From contig CAIKMQ010000029.1 in the NCBI GenBank assembly GCA_903828565.1, positions 1-64,000 on the forward strand: 64,000 bases of DNA, written 5' to 3'. Each line of letters starts with the position of its first letter. Within the stretch, counting starts at the first letter, position 1. Made by a program: the position numbers and the translations under genes. This DNA is from an uncultured Leptolinea sp. (lineage in GTDB: Bacteria > Chloroflexota > Anaerolineae > Anaerolineales > Anaerolineaceae). The notes beneath the pieces were generated by a model. That model ran no database searches. It had not been told where the DNA came from and worked only from the letters and a program-made list of their open reading frames with translations. Positions 1 to 7,965 of the stretch are shown here, one piece after another.

Positions 1-98
1 GGGGCACTTTCCATTTAAAATATCGAATTTACGAAAGAAATGTTCGAGTTTCCCAGCCCCCTGCGGGGGTGCTGCGCGAGGGGCACTTTCCATTTAAA
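1..98. repeat. Pair of 19-bp direct repeats at the window edge, possible mobile-element end
   Basis: The 19-mer GGGGCACTTTCCATTTAAA occurs at 1-19 and again at 80-98. Between the copies lies a G/C-rich hairpin around 54-74 (CAGCCCC / GGGGGTGCTG). No coding sequence is seen here. Short repeated motifs next to a structured end are typical of the termini of some insertion sequences, for example IS21-type elements that carry several internal copies of their terminal repeat. This could therefore be the right end of an element lying mostly outside the window. That reading is inference; no transposase is visible. Confidence 0.4.
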
Positions 99-214
99 TC
101 TTTCCCAAAATAGACCGATTGACATTGTCCGACCAACCAAGGTTATTCGATTTTGTTGGATATGGAATAAACCTTATTCCATTCGTCCTTGGCTTTTCAG
201 CATATAATGAAATC

Positions 215-964
215 ATGAGCGACAAAACCTATTCCTATCTGATGACTCTAATCGGGGTCGTGTGCGGTTATGTCATCGTCCGCCGCTTATTCTTTACAGA
301 TACGTTTACTCTGCGGAATGCCCTGGTGCAGGGTGTGCTCGTGGGGTACGGGATGGCACTTTTCACGATTGAAATGATAGCCAAAAAGAAAGCCGTACGG
401 ATTAATGGATGGACTACTGTTTATGGGTGTGGATTACCTGGAAATAATATTTTTATCCACGCAGCGCTTACCCGTATTTTCCCCGGCCCAGTGAACGTAC
501 CTCAGGAGGCGATCTACTGGCGGACGAATGTGGATGGGGCTGGAGACAGCCTTTCCGGGGAGAAAACCTATATCCTTCACTTTCCTCCGGGTGAATTACC
601 GCCATGTGATGCCTTCTGGTCACTGACAATGGCAGATACAAAAGAATGTTTTGTGGCTAATCCGGTCAACCGTTACAAAGTTGGCAATTATTCCGGGCTG
701 CAGAAAAACCTTGATGGATCCGTTGATATCTATATTCAAAATTCCCCTCCTCCAGGTCATGAGATTAACTGGCTGCCATCCTCAGAGGGCAATTTCAAAC
801 TCTGGTTGCGGGCATATCTGCCCGGAAAGGCCATTCTTGAAGGCAGTTATTTTGTCCCTTCCGTGTTAAGGGTGAAAGATAAAAACGAAAACACTTATGA
901 AAAACGGGCTTGCCTTCATTTTCTGTTTTATCGTGGTTGTTGTATGGCTCCTGGTGATCGTTAA
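215..964 (+). CDS. DUF1214-domain membrane-anchored protein
   Basis: Encodes about 249 residues: two hydrophobic segments near the N-terminus, then a DUF1214 domain with the characteristic stretch YILHFPPGELPPCDAFWSLT and a C-terminal LRAYLPG region. In most proteins DUF1214 follows a DUF1254 domain in one chain; here the two are separate genes and DUF1214 comes first. The function of the family is unknown. I chose the ATG at 215 because a TATAAT box (203-208) lies exactly six bases upstream, as at other apparently leaderless genes in the window. A TTG at 119 in the same frame would add 32 residues but has no ribosome-binding site. The next gene starts inside its 3' end. Confidence 0.7.
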   Translation: MSDKTYSYLMTLIGVVCGYVIVRRLFFTDTFTLRNALVQGVLVGYGMALFTIEMIAKKKAVRINGWTTVYGCGLPGNNIFIHAALTRIFPGPVNVPQEAIYWRTNVDGAGDSLSGEKTYILHFPPGELPPCDAFWSLTMADTKECFVANPVNRYKVGNYSGLQKNLDGSVDIYIQNSPPPGHEINWLPSSEGNFKLWLRAYLPGKAILEGSYFVPSVLRVKDKNENTYEKRACLHFLFYRGCCMAPGDR

Positions 965-1484
965 TTGGCCGCGCCTTTTGTTGAATGTCTATAAAAGGGC
1001 GATCTTGAAGAATGGATTTGGCGAAGGACCTATCCCGGTCAATACTCTATACACAGAACCACAGGAGTTATTTATGGACCCACTAAACCCTCCATCCTCT
1101 GGTTCAAAAATGATGACCACTGGCGTAAACCATGATACGCTCAGTACCTGCGGAGTCCTCGACCTGAGAAAAGGTGCACAAATACTGCATGTACCTGCCA
1201 TAACGGACCGATACTACAGCGTCCAATTCACTGATTTGAACAATGTTTCTTTTGCTTATGTTGGTACACGCACCACAGGGTCACAAGCGGGGGATTATCT
1301 CATCACGGGGCCGGGTTGGAAAGGGGAGGTGCCGGTAGGTATGGCCCAAATCCGGGCATCGAAAAACTCAGTGCTAATCATTGGACGCACGCTCGTGAAA
1401 AACGACAGTGATTTGCCGGCAGCCTATGCCCTGGCAAAGCAAATAGAATTAATACCGCTACAGGATTGGTTTGCCGGAAAATAA
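897..1484 (+). CDS. DUF1254-domain protein with N-terminal membrane anchor
   Basis: A 195-residue protein with one N-terminal transmembrane segment (about residues 5-24) and a DUF1254 domain. Family features include GVNHDTLSTCGVLDL and the segment from VPAITDRYYSVQFTDL to YLITGPGWKG. DUF1254 is usually fused upstream of DUF1214; here it overlaps the end of the DUF1214 gene by 68 nt in another frame, so the two are probably translated together and may form one two-chain protein. The biochemical role of the family is not established. The shortened C-terminus, which lacks any DUF1214 part, fits the split-gene interpretation. Confidence 0.75.
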   Translation: MKNGLAFIFCFIVVVVWLLVIVNWPRLLLNVYKRAILKNGFGEGPIPVNTLYTEPQELFMDPLNPPSSGSKMMTTGVNHDTLSTCGVLDLRKGAQILHVPAITDRYYSVQFTDLNNVSFAYVGTRTTGSQAGDYLITGPGWKGEVPVGMAQIRASKNSVLIIGRTLVKNDSDLPAAYALAKQIELIPLQDWFAGK

Positions 1485-1556
1485 AACATCTTTTCCCCAA
1501 CTGTATTATCCACATAGGCGAATTCTTTGTTATCTGGGATAAGCATTTATATAATT

Positions 1557-1595
1557 AATAGCAGCCGGGAGTTATAAATATTCCCGGCGGCTATT
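1557..1595 (+). terminator. Intergenic hairpin after the DUF1254 gene
   Basis: AATAGC-A-GCCGGGA pairs with TCCCGGC-G-GCTATT (13 bp with one internal mismatch) around an 11-base loop. There is no strong T-tract after it, so it may be a weak terminator or a 3' stabilising structure. It lies between the DUF1254 gene and the convergent helicase gene. Confidence 0.45.
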
Positions 1596-1686
1596 AGCGA
1601 GTTGTTGAGCTATCCACTTATCTAACATAGAGTTCTATTTGTACTATTCTTTTACAGGGTCAGGCTAAGGAGACCAATGAAAACTA

Positions 1687-2907
1687 TTACCCCCTAGAGG
1701 GGGCATAGCGGGAGTTTCGATTCGAGTTGTTCTGTTGGTTCTGCGGACGTGGTTTCATCTGCGCAGCCGGCCGAACAATGGGGGGCCTTTCCTGCGGGAT
1801 ACCTTCCACGCTGCGACGTTCGATCTTCTTTCCCATCAACTTTTCGATCATAGCAACCATGGGTAGATCTTCACGGGTTACCAGGCTGAGAGCATTCCCC
1901 AGACGTTCCATGCGGCCGGTCCTGCCGGTACGATGGGTGTACGCTTCGACGGTGTCCGGGATATCAAAATTGATCACATGAGATACTTGCGAAACGTCGA
2001 TGCCGCGGGCGGCAATATCAGTAGCAACCATCACCCTGGCATGTCCGCTGCGGAAGGCATTCATCGCTACCTGGCGTTGAGCCTGAGAGAGATTGCCCTG
2101 CAGAGAAGTAGCTTTGAACCCGGCCTGAGCCAGCTGAACAGATAGTTTCTTGGCACGGTGTTTTGTGCGGGTGAATACCAGTACCTGGCCGCTGCCGGTA
2201 TCTTTGAGGAGTTCCATCAACAACTCCGGTTTTCGGGTTTGATCGACCGTGTACAGGGCATGAGTGATCGTATCAAGAGGCTGCTCAATGCTGATCTCCA
2301 CTGTAATGGGGTCCTTCAAAACAGAACCGGCCAGTGAGCGGATCTCAGTGGGCATGGTTGCCGAAAAGAGCAGAGTCTGTCTTTGTTTCGGCAATGCGCC
2401 GATGATCGCGCGGATGGATGGGAGGAAGCCCATATCAAACATATGATCGGCTTCATCCAGTACCAGAATTTCGATATCGTTCAGGCGGATGACACCCTGA
2501 TTCTTCAGGTCGAGCAGTCGTCCGGGGCAGGCAACGATGATCTCGGCACCACTACGGATACCGCGGATCTGGGGTTGAGCGCTTACTCCACCATACACGG
2601 TAATGCTGCGTAAACCGGTGAGTTTACCAAAATGGGTGATGGCAGTGTGTGTTTGTTCCGCCAGTTCACGGGTAGGTGCGAGGATGAGCGCGCGTTGTTT
2701 CCCGCGCGGGCCTTTTATCAGATGCTGCAGCATGGGCAGGACGAATGCGGCTGTTTTTCCGGTACCGGTCTGAGCAAGGCCCAGGACATCCCGGCCCTCA
2801 AGAATGGCAGGGATCGCGCTTGCCTGAATGGGTGATGGGGTGCTGTAGCCAGCAGCTGATATTCCCGCGTTGATCTGCGGATGGAAATTAAAATTATTAA
2901 AACTCAT
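1687..2907 (-). CDS. DEAD-box ATP-dependent RNA helicase (RhlE-like)
   Basis: A 406-residue DEAD-box helicase that unwinds short RNA duplexes with ATP. Motifs in order: Q motif PSPIQ, Walker A AQTGTGKT (about 45-52), PTRELAEQ, DEAD in LVLDEADHMFDMGF, SAT, the helicase C-terminal domain with VFTRTKHRAKK, ATDIAARGIDVSQ and HRTGRTGR. The tail is basic and rich in Arg, Asn and Gln, typical of RhlE/CshA helicases in ribosome assembly or cold adaptation. The start at 2907 is preferred over an upstream in-frame ATG because TAAGGA lies just before it and the protein then begins at the usual helicase N-terminus. A cold-shock-type RRM gene is divergent to it, which suggests a shared role in RNA remodelling. 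Confidence 0.95.
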   Translation of the reverse strand: MSFNNFNFHPQINAGISAAGYSTPSPIQASAIPAILEGRDVLGLAQTGTGKTAAFVLPMLQHLIKGPRGKQRALILAPTRELAEQTHTAITHFGKLTGLRSITVYGGVSAQPQIRGIRSGAEIIVACPGRLLDLKNQGVIRLNDIEILVLDEADHMFDMGFLPSIRAIIGALPKQRQTLLFSATMPTEIRSLAGSVLKDPITVEISIEQPLDTITHALYTVDQTRKPELLMELLKDTGSGQVLVFTRTKHRAKKLSVQLAQAGFKATSLQGNLSQAQRQVAMNAFRSGHARVMVATDIAARGIDVSQVSHVINFDIPDTVEAYTHRTGRTGRMERLGNALSLVTREDLPMVAMIEKLMGKKIERRSVEGIPQERPPIVRPAAQMKPRPQNQQNNSNRNSRYAPSRG

Positions 2908-3131
2908 GAAAATCCTTAGTTGGTGTTGCTGTTTACACGGAAGGAACAGAGACCCGTGCCTGCTCTTTCGCGCCACAGAGTGGATACACCATTATTGATG
3001 AAGAGCGGTTGTTGATAAGATAATCAGGGAGTGCACTGACCGTTGACGATTTATGAATTATTCAACACAAGTACATAATATTACCACAGTTTCTCTCACA
3101 GCGTTCCTAGCACGTTAGGCACCCATTTACA

Positions 3132-3253
3132 TTGAAATATGATACACTGTATGTATCTTATAATCAGATTCGTGAGGATTGCTTGCCACCATCTTTCATT
3201 ATGAGGATGGTGGCGTTTTTCTTTCATCTGCCAAGTAGAAAGCGAAGGATAAA
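3132..3253 (+). promoter_or_regulatory. Leader of the RRM gene with a terminator-like hairpin
   Basis: This is the informative part of the 346-nt gap between the helicase and the RRM gene. A TATAAT box lies at 3159-3164 with no convincing -35. Downstream, GCCACCATC (3185-3193) pairs with GATGGTGGC (3206-3214) and is followed by GTTTTTCTTTC, which looks like an intrinsic terminator before the gene. The ribosome-binding site GAAGGA is at about 3244-3249. The arrangement suggests attenuation or feedback control of the RNA-binding protein. The remainder of the gap, 2908-3131, shows nothing I can assign beyond the helicase 5' region. Confidence 0.5.
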
Positions 3254-3568
3254 ATGGAAGTCAAATTATATGTTGGTAATATGAGTTACGATACAACCGC
3301 TGAACAGCTTCAAACGATGTTTGCAGAGGCGGGGACAGTTTCTCTTGTTGAGCTCATCAAGGATCGCGACACTGGCCGTTCTAAAGGTTTTGCCTTTATC
3401 ACAATGAGCAGCCAGGCAGATGCCGCCAATGCCATCAAAATGTTCGACGGCAAAGAGATCGATGGCCGTGCACTGAAAGTCAATACTGCGAAGCCGCCAG
3501 AGAGCCGCCCCGCAGGTGGACGCTTCAATAACAATCGCGGTGGCGGAAGTTTCAACCGCCGCAGATAA
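3254..3568 (+). CDS. RRM-domain RNA-binding protein
   Basis: A 104-residue protein with one RNA recognition motif: RNP2 LYVGNM (residues 5-10) and RNP1 KGFAFITM (about 44-51), followed by a short Gly/Arg/Asn-rich tail ending in three arginines. Bacterial proteins of this layout resemble the cold-induced RNA-binding proteins of cyanobacteria and bind single-stranded RNA. It is transcribed away from a DEAD-box helicase, so the two may act together on structured RNA. A hairpin plus T-run in the leader suggests post-transcriptional autoregulation. A strong terminator follows. Confidence 0.93.
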   Translation: MEVKLYVGNMSYDTTAEQLQTMFAEAGTVSLVELIKDRDTGRSKGFAFITMSSQADAANAIKMFDGKEIDGRALKVNTAKPPESRPAGGRFNNNRGGGSFNRRR

Positions 3569-3578
3569 TAGCCGAATC

Positions 3579-3620
3579 AAAGACACCCCGTCAAGTATTC
3601 CTGGCGGGGTGTCTTTTTAT
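3579..3620 (+). terminator. Intrinsic terminator after the RRM gene
   Basis: AAAGACACCCCG (3579-3590) pairs with CGGGGTGTCTTT (3605-3616), a 12-bp perfect stem followed by a run of T residues. Confidence 0.9.
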
Positions 3621-3712
3621 TTGGGATACAGTACTAGTATGAAGGGTTGATCACAGGCCATCACTCGGAGTGGGGAAAAACTGGCCGGAACATTGCGGTT
3701 ACAATTGGCAGT

Positions 3713-4786
3713 ATGCAAATGAATAAGCTACGTCCTATGACTTATGCCATTCTGGCAGCTATTTTATTTGGGATCAGCGCTCCGTTGGCAAAATTACTAT
3801 TAGCTCAGGTGGCTCCGATCACCATGGCCGGGCTGCTCTACACCGGGAGCGGTGGGGCTGCCGGTTTGGTATTACTTCTTCGCAAGTGTAGAAAAGATCA
3901 CCTGGTGGAAGCACCTATTGAAAAACATGAGATCTCATGGCTGGCAGGCGCAGTGCTTGCTGGCGGTATACTAGCTCCCATCCTCCTGATGAAAGGTCTC
4001 TCCGGAACTCCAGCTTCCACCGCAGCACTGCTGTTGAACTTTGAAAGCGCTTCAACCACCTTTTTGGCAGCGATCCTGTTTCATGAGGCTGTCGGACGCC
4101 GGGTCTGGCTCTCTGTCGGTATTATTACTGGCGCGAGTATCCTACTTACCTGGGACCAGACAACCGGGTGGGGTTTCTCATGGTCAGCACTCGCAATTCT
4201 TTCGGCCTGTGTTTTGTGGGGGTTGGATAACAACCTGACACGCCATGTCAGTTCTCGCGATCCATTAACCATCGTGGCAATCAAAGGGTTAGGCGCAGGC
4301 ATCTTTTCTCTGGGTTTTGGCCTTGTGCTGGGTGAAGGGTTCCCTTCCTTGTCCACGGCAATTGCTGCCATGTTACTGGGGGCGATCTGTTATGGGCTTA
4401 GTATCGTTTTATTCATTCTGGCTATGAGGGAGTTGGGAGCCGCCCGGACTGGTGCATTATTCGCATCTGCCCCTTTTATTGGTGCGCTCATCTCCATCCC
4501 CCTCTTCCATGAAACACCCGGACTGCAAACATTCCTGGCCGGGTTCCTGCTGCTCACAGGAACACTGATCCTGCTCCGGGAGGATCACCAGCATTCACAT
4601 AAACACAAGGAAGAGCTTCACTCGCACTCCCATACCCATGATGCTCACCATCAACACCATGAGGAAGATATTCCAGGGTGGCACAGTCATTTCCACAGCC
4701 ATGCCGGGGTGGAACATTCGCATCCACATATGCCAGATCTGCATCACAGACATGCCCACTCCCAACGAAGCAAAAGTGAGAAATAA
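3713..4786 (+). CDS. EamA/DMT-family transporter with histidine-rich C-terminal tail
   Basis: A 357-residue inner-membrane protein with ten predicted transmembrane helices in two EamA repeats (for example the starts AILAAILFGISAPLAKLLL and LSACVLWGLDNNL), as in drug/metabolite transporters. The last 65 or so residues form a hydrophilic tail with more than twenty histidines, such as HSHSHTHDAHHQHH, ending in basic residues. Such tails bind Zn, Ni or Co in other transporters, so metal transport or sensing is possible, but the substrate is not known. The start at ATG 3713 follows a TACAAT box by seven bases with no ribosome-binding site; ATG 3719 is an alternative. Confidence 0.85.
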   Translation: MQMNKLRPMTYAILAAILFGISAPLAKLLLAQVAPITMAGLLYTGSGGAAGLVLLLRKCRKDHLVEAPIEKHEISWLAGAVLAGGILAPILLMKGLSGTPASTAALLLNFESASTTFLAAILFHEAVGRRVWLSVGIITGASILLTWDQTTGWGFSWSALAILSACVLWGLDNNLTRHVSSRDPLTIVAIKGLGAGIFSLGFGLVLGEGFPSLSTAIAAMLLGAICYGLSIVLFILAMRELGAARTGALFASAPFIGALISIPLFHETPGLQTFLAGFLLLTGTLILLREDHQHSHKHKEELHSHSHTHDAHHQHHEEDIPGWHSHFHSHAGVEHSHPHMPDLHHRHAHSQRSKSEK

Positions 4787-4821
4787 TACTTGAAAAGTTC
4801 ATAACAGAAGAGGTTAAAAGG

Positions 4822-4847
4822 AAAACCCGGCGATATGCCGGGTTTTT
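4822..4847 (+). terminator. Intrinsic terminator after the EamA gene
   Basis: AAAACCCGGC (4822-4831) pairs with GCCGGGTTTT around the loop GATAT and continues into a T-run. It lies between the EamA gene and the convergent tRNA-Ser. Confidence 0.85.
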
Positions 4848-4850
4848 CAG

Positions 4851-4936
4851 CGGAGAGGGTGGGATTCGAACCCACGATACTTTTGGTATACCCGCTTTCC
4901 AAGCGAGCGCACTAGGCCAGACTATGCGACCTCTCC
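4851..4936 (-). tRNA. tRNA-Ser (anticodon GGA)
   Basis: On the minus strand an 86-nt cloverleaf can be drawn. The acceptor stem is GGAGAGG/CCTCTCC, the anticodon stem-loop is CTCGC-TTGGAAA-GCGGG with anticodon GGA, and a long variable arm characteristic of class II tRNAs follows. The T arm is GTGGG-TTCGAAT-CCCAC. The 3' CCA is not encoded. It decodes UCC and UCU serine codons. Confidence 0.93.
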
Positions 4937-4984
4937 CCGTGACGCCGGCTATTATACCATAACCTGCTTAAGGTAAACAGTGAA

Positions 4985-6046
4985 TTATTTCGTTTTACCC
5001 AGTTCTTTTTTGAAATCCTGGATCGCATCGATCGGGGTAGGATCCACTCCGTACAGCATGGCAAGGTAGTATGAGATGTAATCTCCATAATGGATTGCCG
5101 ACCATAACTGCTGCAAGGGTGATTCACCGCAGGCGGTGAAATGATCGGTTGGAATACCTGCCAGCATATAGGCTCGTCGTGTAAGATTTGAGCGGACTCT
5201 GTTGGATGGGTGATCAGCCGTGGATTGTATAAATAATGCCAAGGAATGTGCCAATAATTCGGGTGGAAAGACCGTACCTGCCAGGCTGTTATGATCCGCT
5301 TCCGGCAGTTGATCTGCCGCGGCGGGGGCTTTAGCCAATTCATTGATCTGCCCTTTCCAGCGCCTGGCTACCGGTGTGAGTTGACCTGATGCAAAAAGGA
5401 ACATGTTGCGATCGACCATCTGCCCCGCCTGGCGTTTGGCCGGGTTTTTTACTACCGGGGTGGACACCAGGTATTTTTGTTGTTCGTGCCGCATCCAGTT
5501 GGCAGTATTAATGAAATCCTCCAAAGATACGGATGCAAAGCCAAGCTGGGTGAGGATTCCTGCAAGGTAGGCAAAGCCGAAGCCAATAGCTGACCGTGGT
5601 TGCCCGTTATGCGTAAATGTCCATACCGGAACATTGGATGAGCGAGCAGAAGACAGTAATTCTCCGCCTGTGGTAATCACTGCCGCGCGGCAGTTTCGTT
5701 CTATCGCAGCATCAAAACTGGAAAGTGTTTCTTCAGTATTACCAGAGTGTGAGCAGCAGATCACCAGGCAGTCCGGTGATTGAGCCCAGGCTGGTAACCC
5801 GTAGTCCCTATGCACAATAACAGGTACCGGGCAAGTGGAGGCTATCGACGCGCTGATCAGATCTCCGGCTATAGCAGAGCCGCCCATTCCGGCGATCACT
5901 ACCCTTTGGATCCCCTTCCAAGCCGGCAAAGTCAGGCTGAATGCGGTTCTGGCAGCTTCTTCAAGTTGGTCTGGGAGATGATCGATCTCATCGATCATGC
6001 GGCTGGAATCCAGCTGCTGCATGGCTGTCAGGTCATCAAGGATCAT
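4985..6046 (-). CDS. Bifunctional phosphoglucose/phosphomannose isomerase
   Basis: A 353-residue SIS-domain sugar isomerase. The N-terminal SIS half contains the sugar-phosphate binding loop GMGGSAIAGD and CCSHSGNTEETL. The C-terminal half carries the conserved PEADHNSLAG segment and ends with the family motif around DPTPIDAIQDFKKEL. Family members interconvert glucose-6-P or mannose-6-P with fructose-6-P, linking glycolysis to mannose-derived cell-surface sugars. Length and order of motifs match the archaeal and Chloroflexota type rather than classical Pgi. It is the last gene of an operon with rsmI and a lipoprotein gene, four bases after rsmI. Confidence 0.92.
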   Translation of the reverse strand: MILDDLTAMQQLDSSRMIDEIDHLPDQLEEAARTAFSLTLPAWKGIQRVVIAGMGGSAIAGDLISASIASTCPVPVIVHRDYGLPAWAQSPDCLVICCSHSGNTEETLSSFDAAIERNCRAAVITTGGELLSSARSSNVPVWTFTHNGQPRSAIGFGFAYLAGILTQLGFASVSLEDFINTANWMRHEQQKYLVSTPVVKNPAKRQAGQMVDRNMFLFASGQLTPVARRWKGQINELAKAPAAADQLPEADHNSLAGTVFPPELLAHSLALFIQSTADHPSNRVRSNLTRRAYMLAGIPTDHFTACGESPLQQLWSAIHYGDYISYYLAMLYGVDPTPIDAIQDFKKELGKTK

Positions 6047-6050
6047 GGGT

Positions 6051-6881
6051 TTAACCCTTTCGTATTATGTGGATCAGATCATAGATATCTTTGCTATTCC
6101 AACCGGAAACACCGGCCATTTCTTTTGCCAGTTCTCGAGATTGGTATGGCTCGCGCATACGATTACGCAGCATCGCTTCCAGTACACTCTGCTCCCAGAT
6201 CTCATCCATGTGCTGAGCGTGTCCTTCGATCACCAGGGTGTATTCACCGCGTGGTTCATGGGTGAGGAAAAACGTATCAGATTCTTCAAGGGTGATACGG
6301 GTGAACTCTTCGAATTTCTTTGTCATTTCCCGCCCCAACACCAATCGGCGATTTCCGAGTGCCTGCCTGAGGTCCACCAGTGCATCTGTCAGCCGGTGTG
6401 GAGTTTCAAGTACGATCAGGGTATAGGGTAATTGAGCCACAGACTGGAGCAGCTTAACCCGTTCGGTATGTTTCCTGGGTAAATAACCGAGGTAAAGGAA
6501 TTTATCTGTGGGTAAACCGGAAGCCGTCAGCGCAGTTATTGGCGCGCTGGGCCCGGGGATGGGAATGACTGAGTGTCCGCTGGCGATGGCACGGGTGACC
6601 AGTTCATAACCCGGATCATTCAATCCTGGTGAGCCGGCATCTGAGACGATGGCAATATCCTGGCTGTCCAGCAATTCCACCAGCCGATCTGTTTCACCCT
6701 CTTTGTTGTATTCATGATAACTTCGCAACGGGGTGTGAATGTCATAATGAGAAAGCAATACACCGGTTGTACGGGTATCTTCCGCGGCAATCAAACCCAC
6801 CTGCCCTAAAACCTCAAGCGCTCGCAATGAGATGTCTTTGAGATTACCGATGGGGGTTGCAACCAGGTACAGGGATCCCAT
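6051..6881 (-). CDS. rsmI: 16S rRNA (cytidine-1402 2'-O)-methyltransferase
   Basis: A 276-residue tetrapyrrole-methylase-fold enzyme that methylates the ribose of C1402 in 16S rRNA using SAM. The family signatures are LYLVATPIGNLKDISLRA at the N-terminus, AAEDTRTTGVLLSHY and the SAM-binding IVSDAGSPGLNDPGYELV. The length is normal for RsmI. The start at 6881 is set by a GGGAG box six bases upstream and by the N-terminus of the family; it overlaps the stop codon of the upstream lipoprotein gene as TAATG, so the two are translationally coupled. An in-frame ATG further upstream would add 22 unrelated residues. Confidence 0.96.
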   Translation of the reverse strand: MGSLYLVATPIGNLKDISLRALEVLGQVGLIAAEDTRTTGVLLSHYDIHTPLRSYHEYNKEGETDRLVELLDSQDIAIVSDAGSPGLNDPGYELVTRAIASGHSVIPIPGPSAPITALTASGLPTDKFLYLGYLPRKHTERVKLLQSVAQLPYTLIVLETPHRLTDALVDLRQALGNRRLVLGREMTKKFEEFTRITLEESDTFFLTHEPRGEYTLVIEGHAQHMDEIWEQSVLEAMLRNRMREPYQSRELAKEMAGVSGWNSKDIYDLIHIIRKG

Positions 6882-7855
6882 TATTTCTCCCATGTGAGAA
6901 TTTCCAGATCTACTGCAGTGGGGTTTTCCCCCAAAACCTGTAGCCATCCGATGTGTCCGTTTGCATCAATGAAACAGAAATAATGGTATTTGATCTCATT
7001 GTTTATGGATATTGGTGATGCTGTTTTCCCCATGGCCAGGCAGGTGGCGTACTCCGGCATTCCACCCAGTGAGGCTGAAAACTCCACTTTGTTACCAGGA
7101 AGAATAGACCCCTGCAGGTAGGAAAGATCGGCATTTTCCGGTAAAACCATGGAAAGGTTCGACAAGAGCAGCCCTGCCCCATCCTGCAATTGGATGGTTC
7201 CACTCGAGAGGATGGATGGTGAGAGAATATAGGTATTGGTGGGGGTTGGCGCCGGCTGGGTGTATGCCGGGACGATGATCCGGGCCCAGAACGCAGCATT
7301 TCCTGCTGGGCCAATGCCGAAAGCTTTTCCATCCGGGTCCAGCAATACCCAGTTGCTCTGGTAAGTACCGGGTTTCTCCGGTGCAGTCATCTCGATAGTG
7401 ATGTCGATGCTTTGCCCAGGATTTACCACTTCATCCAATTCGAACTGAGGTACTTTCGAAAGAGGCTCACCGGAGAACAGTGCCAGCGTGTAATCCTTTG
7501 TCCAGGCGCAGCTGCCGGAATTTATAAGCCGCCAGGTTTTATAAAAAACCTCCCCGGGAGAGACCAGTGTGTTATCCGGAATGGTGACATCAAATGGAAT
7601 GCCGGCTTGAATTCGGCTGCAGGGGGGTGCCTGCGTGGCGGGAGGTAAAGTAGGTGTGCCACCCGTTGGGATGATGGACTTAATCGGTTCTTCCGTAAGG
7701 GCGGTCTTGGTAGCTGCAGGCAGGCGGGTTTTAATTTCCGCATCAATGGTTTCGTAAGCCTGGGTGATATTTGGGGTGGCAGTGGGCAGCGCTTCCAGCG
7801 GAAAAGTGCAGGCGGACAGCAGGAAAAATAGGAGAAGTGCCGGGCTAAGCTTCAT
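6881..7855 (-). CDS. Lipoprotein with NBR1-type Ig-like domain
   Basis: A 324-residue secreted lipoprotein. The signal peptide ends with the lipobox LLSAC at about residues 12-16, followed by a Pro/Thr-rich linker. Residues about 90-195 form an NBR1 (Next to BRCA1) FW domain, recognised by WRLINSGSCAW, EMTAPEKPGTYQSNWVLLDP and the following phenylalanine-rich strand. In bacteria this domain is common on the surface of Chloroflexota and is thought to mediate protein contacts. The C-terminal part, about 205-324, is not recognised. It is first in the operon with rsmI and PGI/PMI; no functional link is evident. Confidence 0.85.
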   Translation of the reverse strand: MKLSPALLLFFLLSACTFPLEALPTATPNITQAYETIDAEIKTRLPAATKTALTEEPIKSIIPTGGTPTLPPATQAPPCSRIQAGIPFDVTIPDNTLVSPGEVFYKTWRLINSGSCAWTKDYTLALFSGEPLSKVPQFELDEVVNPGQSIDITIEMTAPEKPGTYQSNWVLLDPDGKAFGIGPAGNAAFWARIIVPAYTQPAPTPTNTYILSPSILSSGTIQLQDGAGLLLSNLSMVLPENADLSYLQGSILPGNKVEFSASLGGMPEYATCLAMGKTASPISINNEIKYHYFCFIDANGHIGWLQVLGENPTAVDLEILTWEK

Positions 7856-7903
7856 GACTTCCCCATTCTACCTTATATTTTGTGGATTGTTATCAGGCTG
7901 AGT

Positions 7904-7946
7904 TTAATAAAACCGCAGTTAGCCTTGTACCAGGCTGACTGCGGTT
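7904..7946 (-). terminator. Intrinsic terminator of the phosphonate-type transporter operon
   Basis: On the minus strand AACCGCAGTCAGCC pairs with GGCTAACTGCGGTT (13 of 14 pairs) around an 8-base loop, followed by TTATT. It lies just after the last permease gene. Confidence 0.85.
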
Positions 7947-7965
7947 CAGACTTCGGGGCAGGGTT

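Noticed and set aside
1-98. Possible two-unit CRISPR array
   Set aside because: Only two 19-bp copies, spaced 60 bp apart, with a hairpin in between and no cas genes; an insertion-sequence end is more likely.
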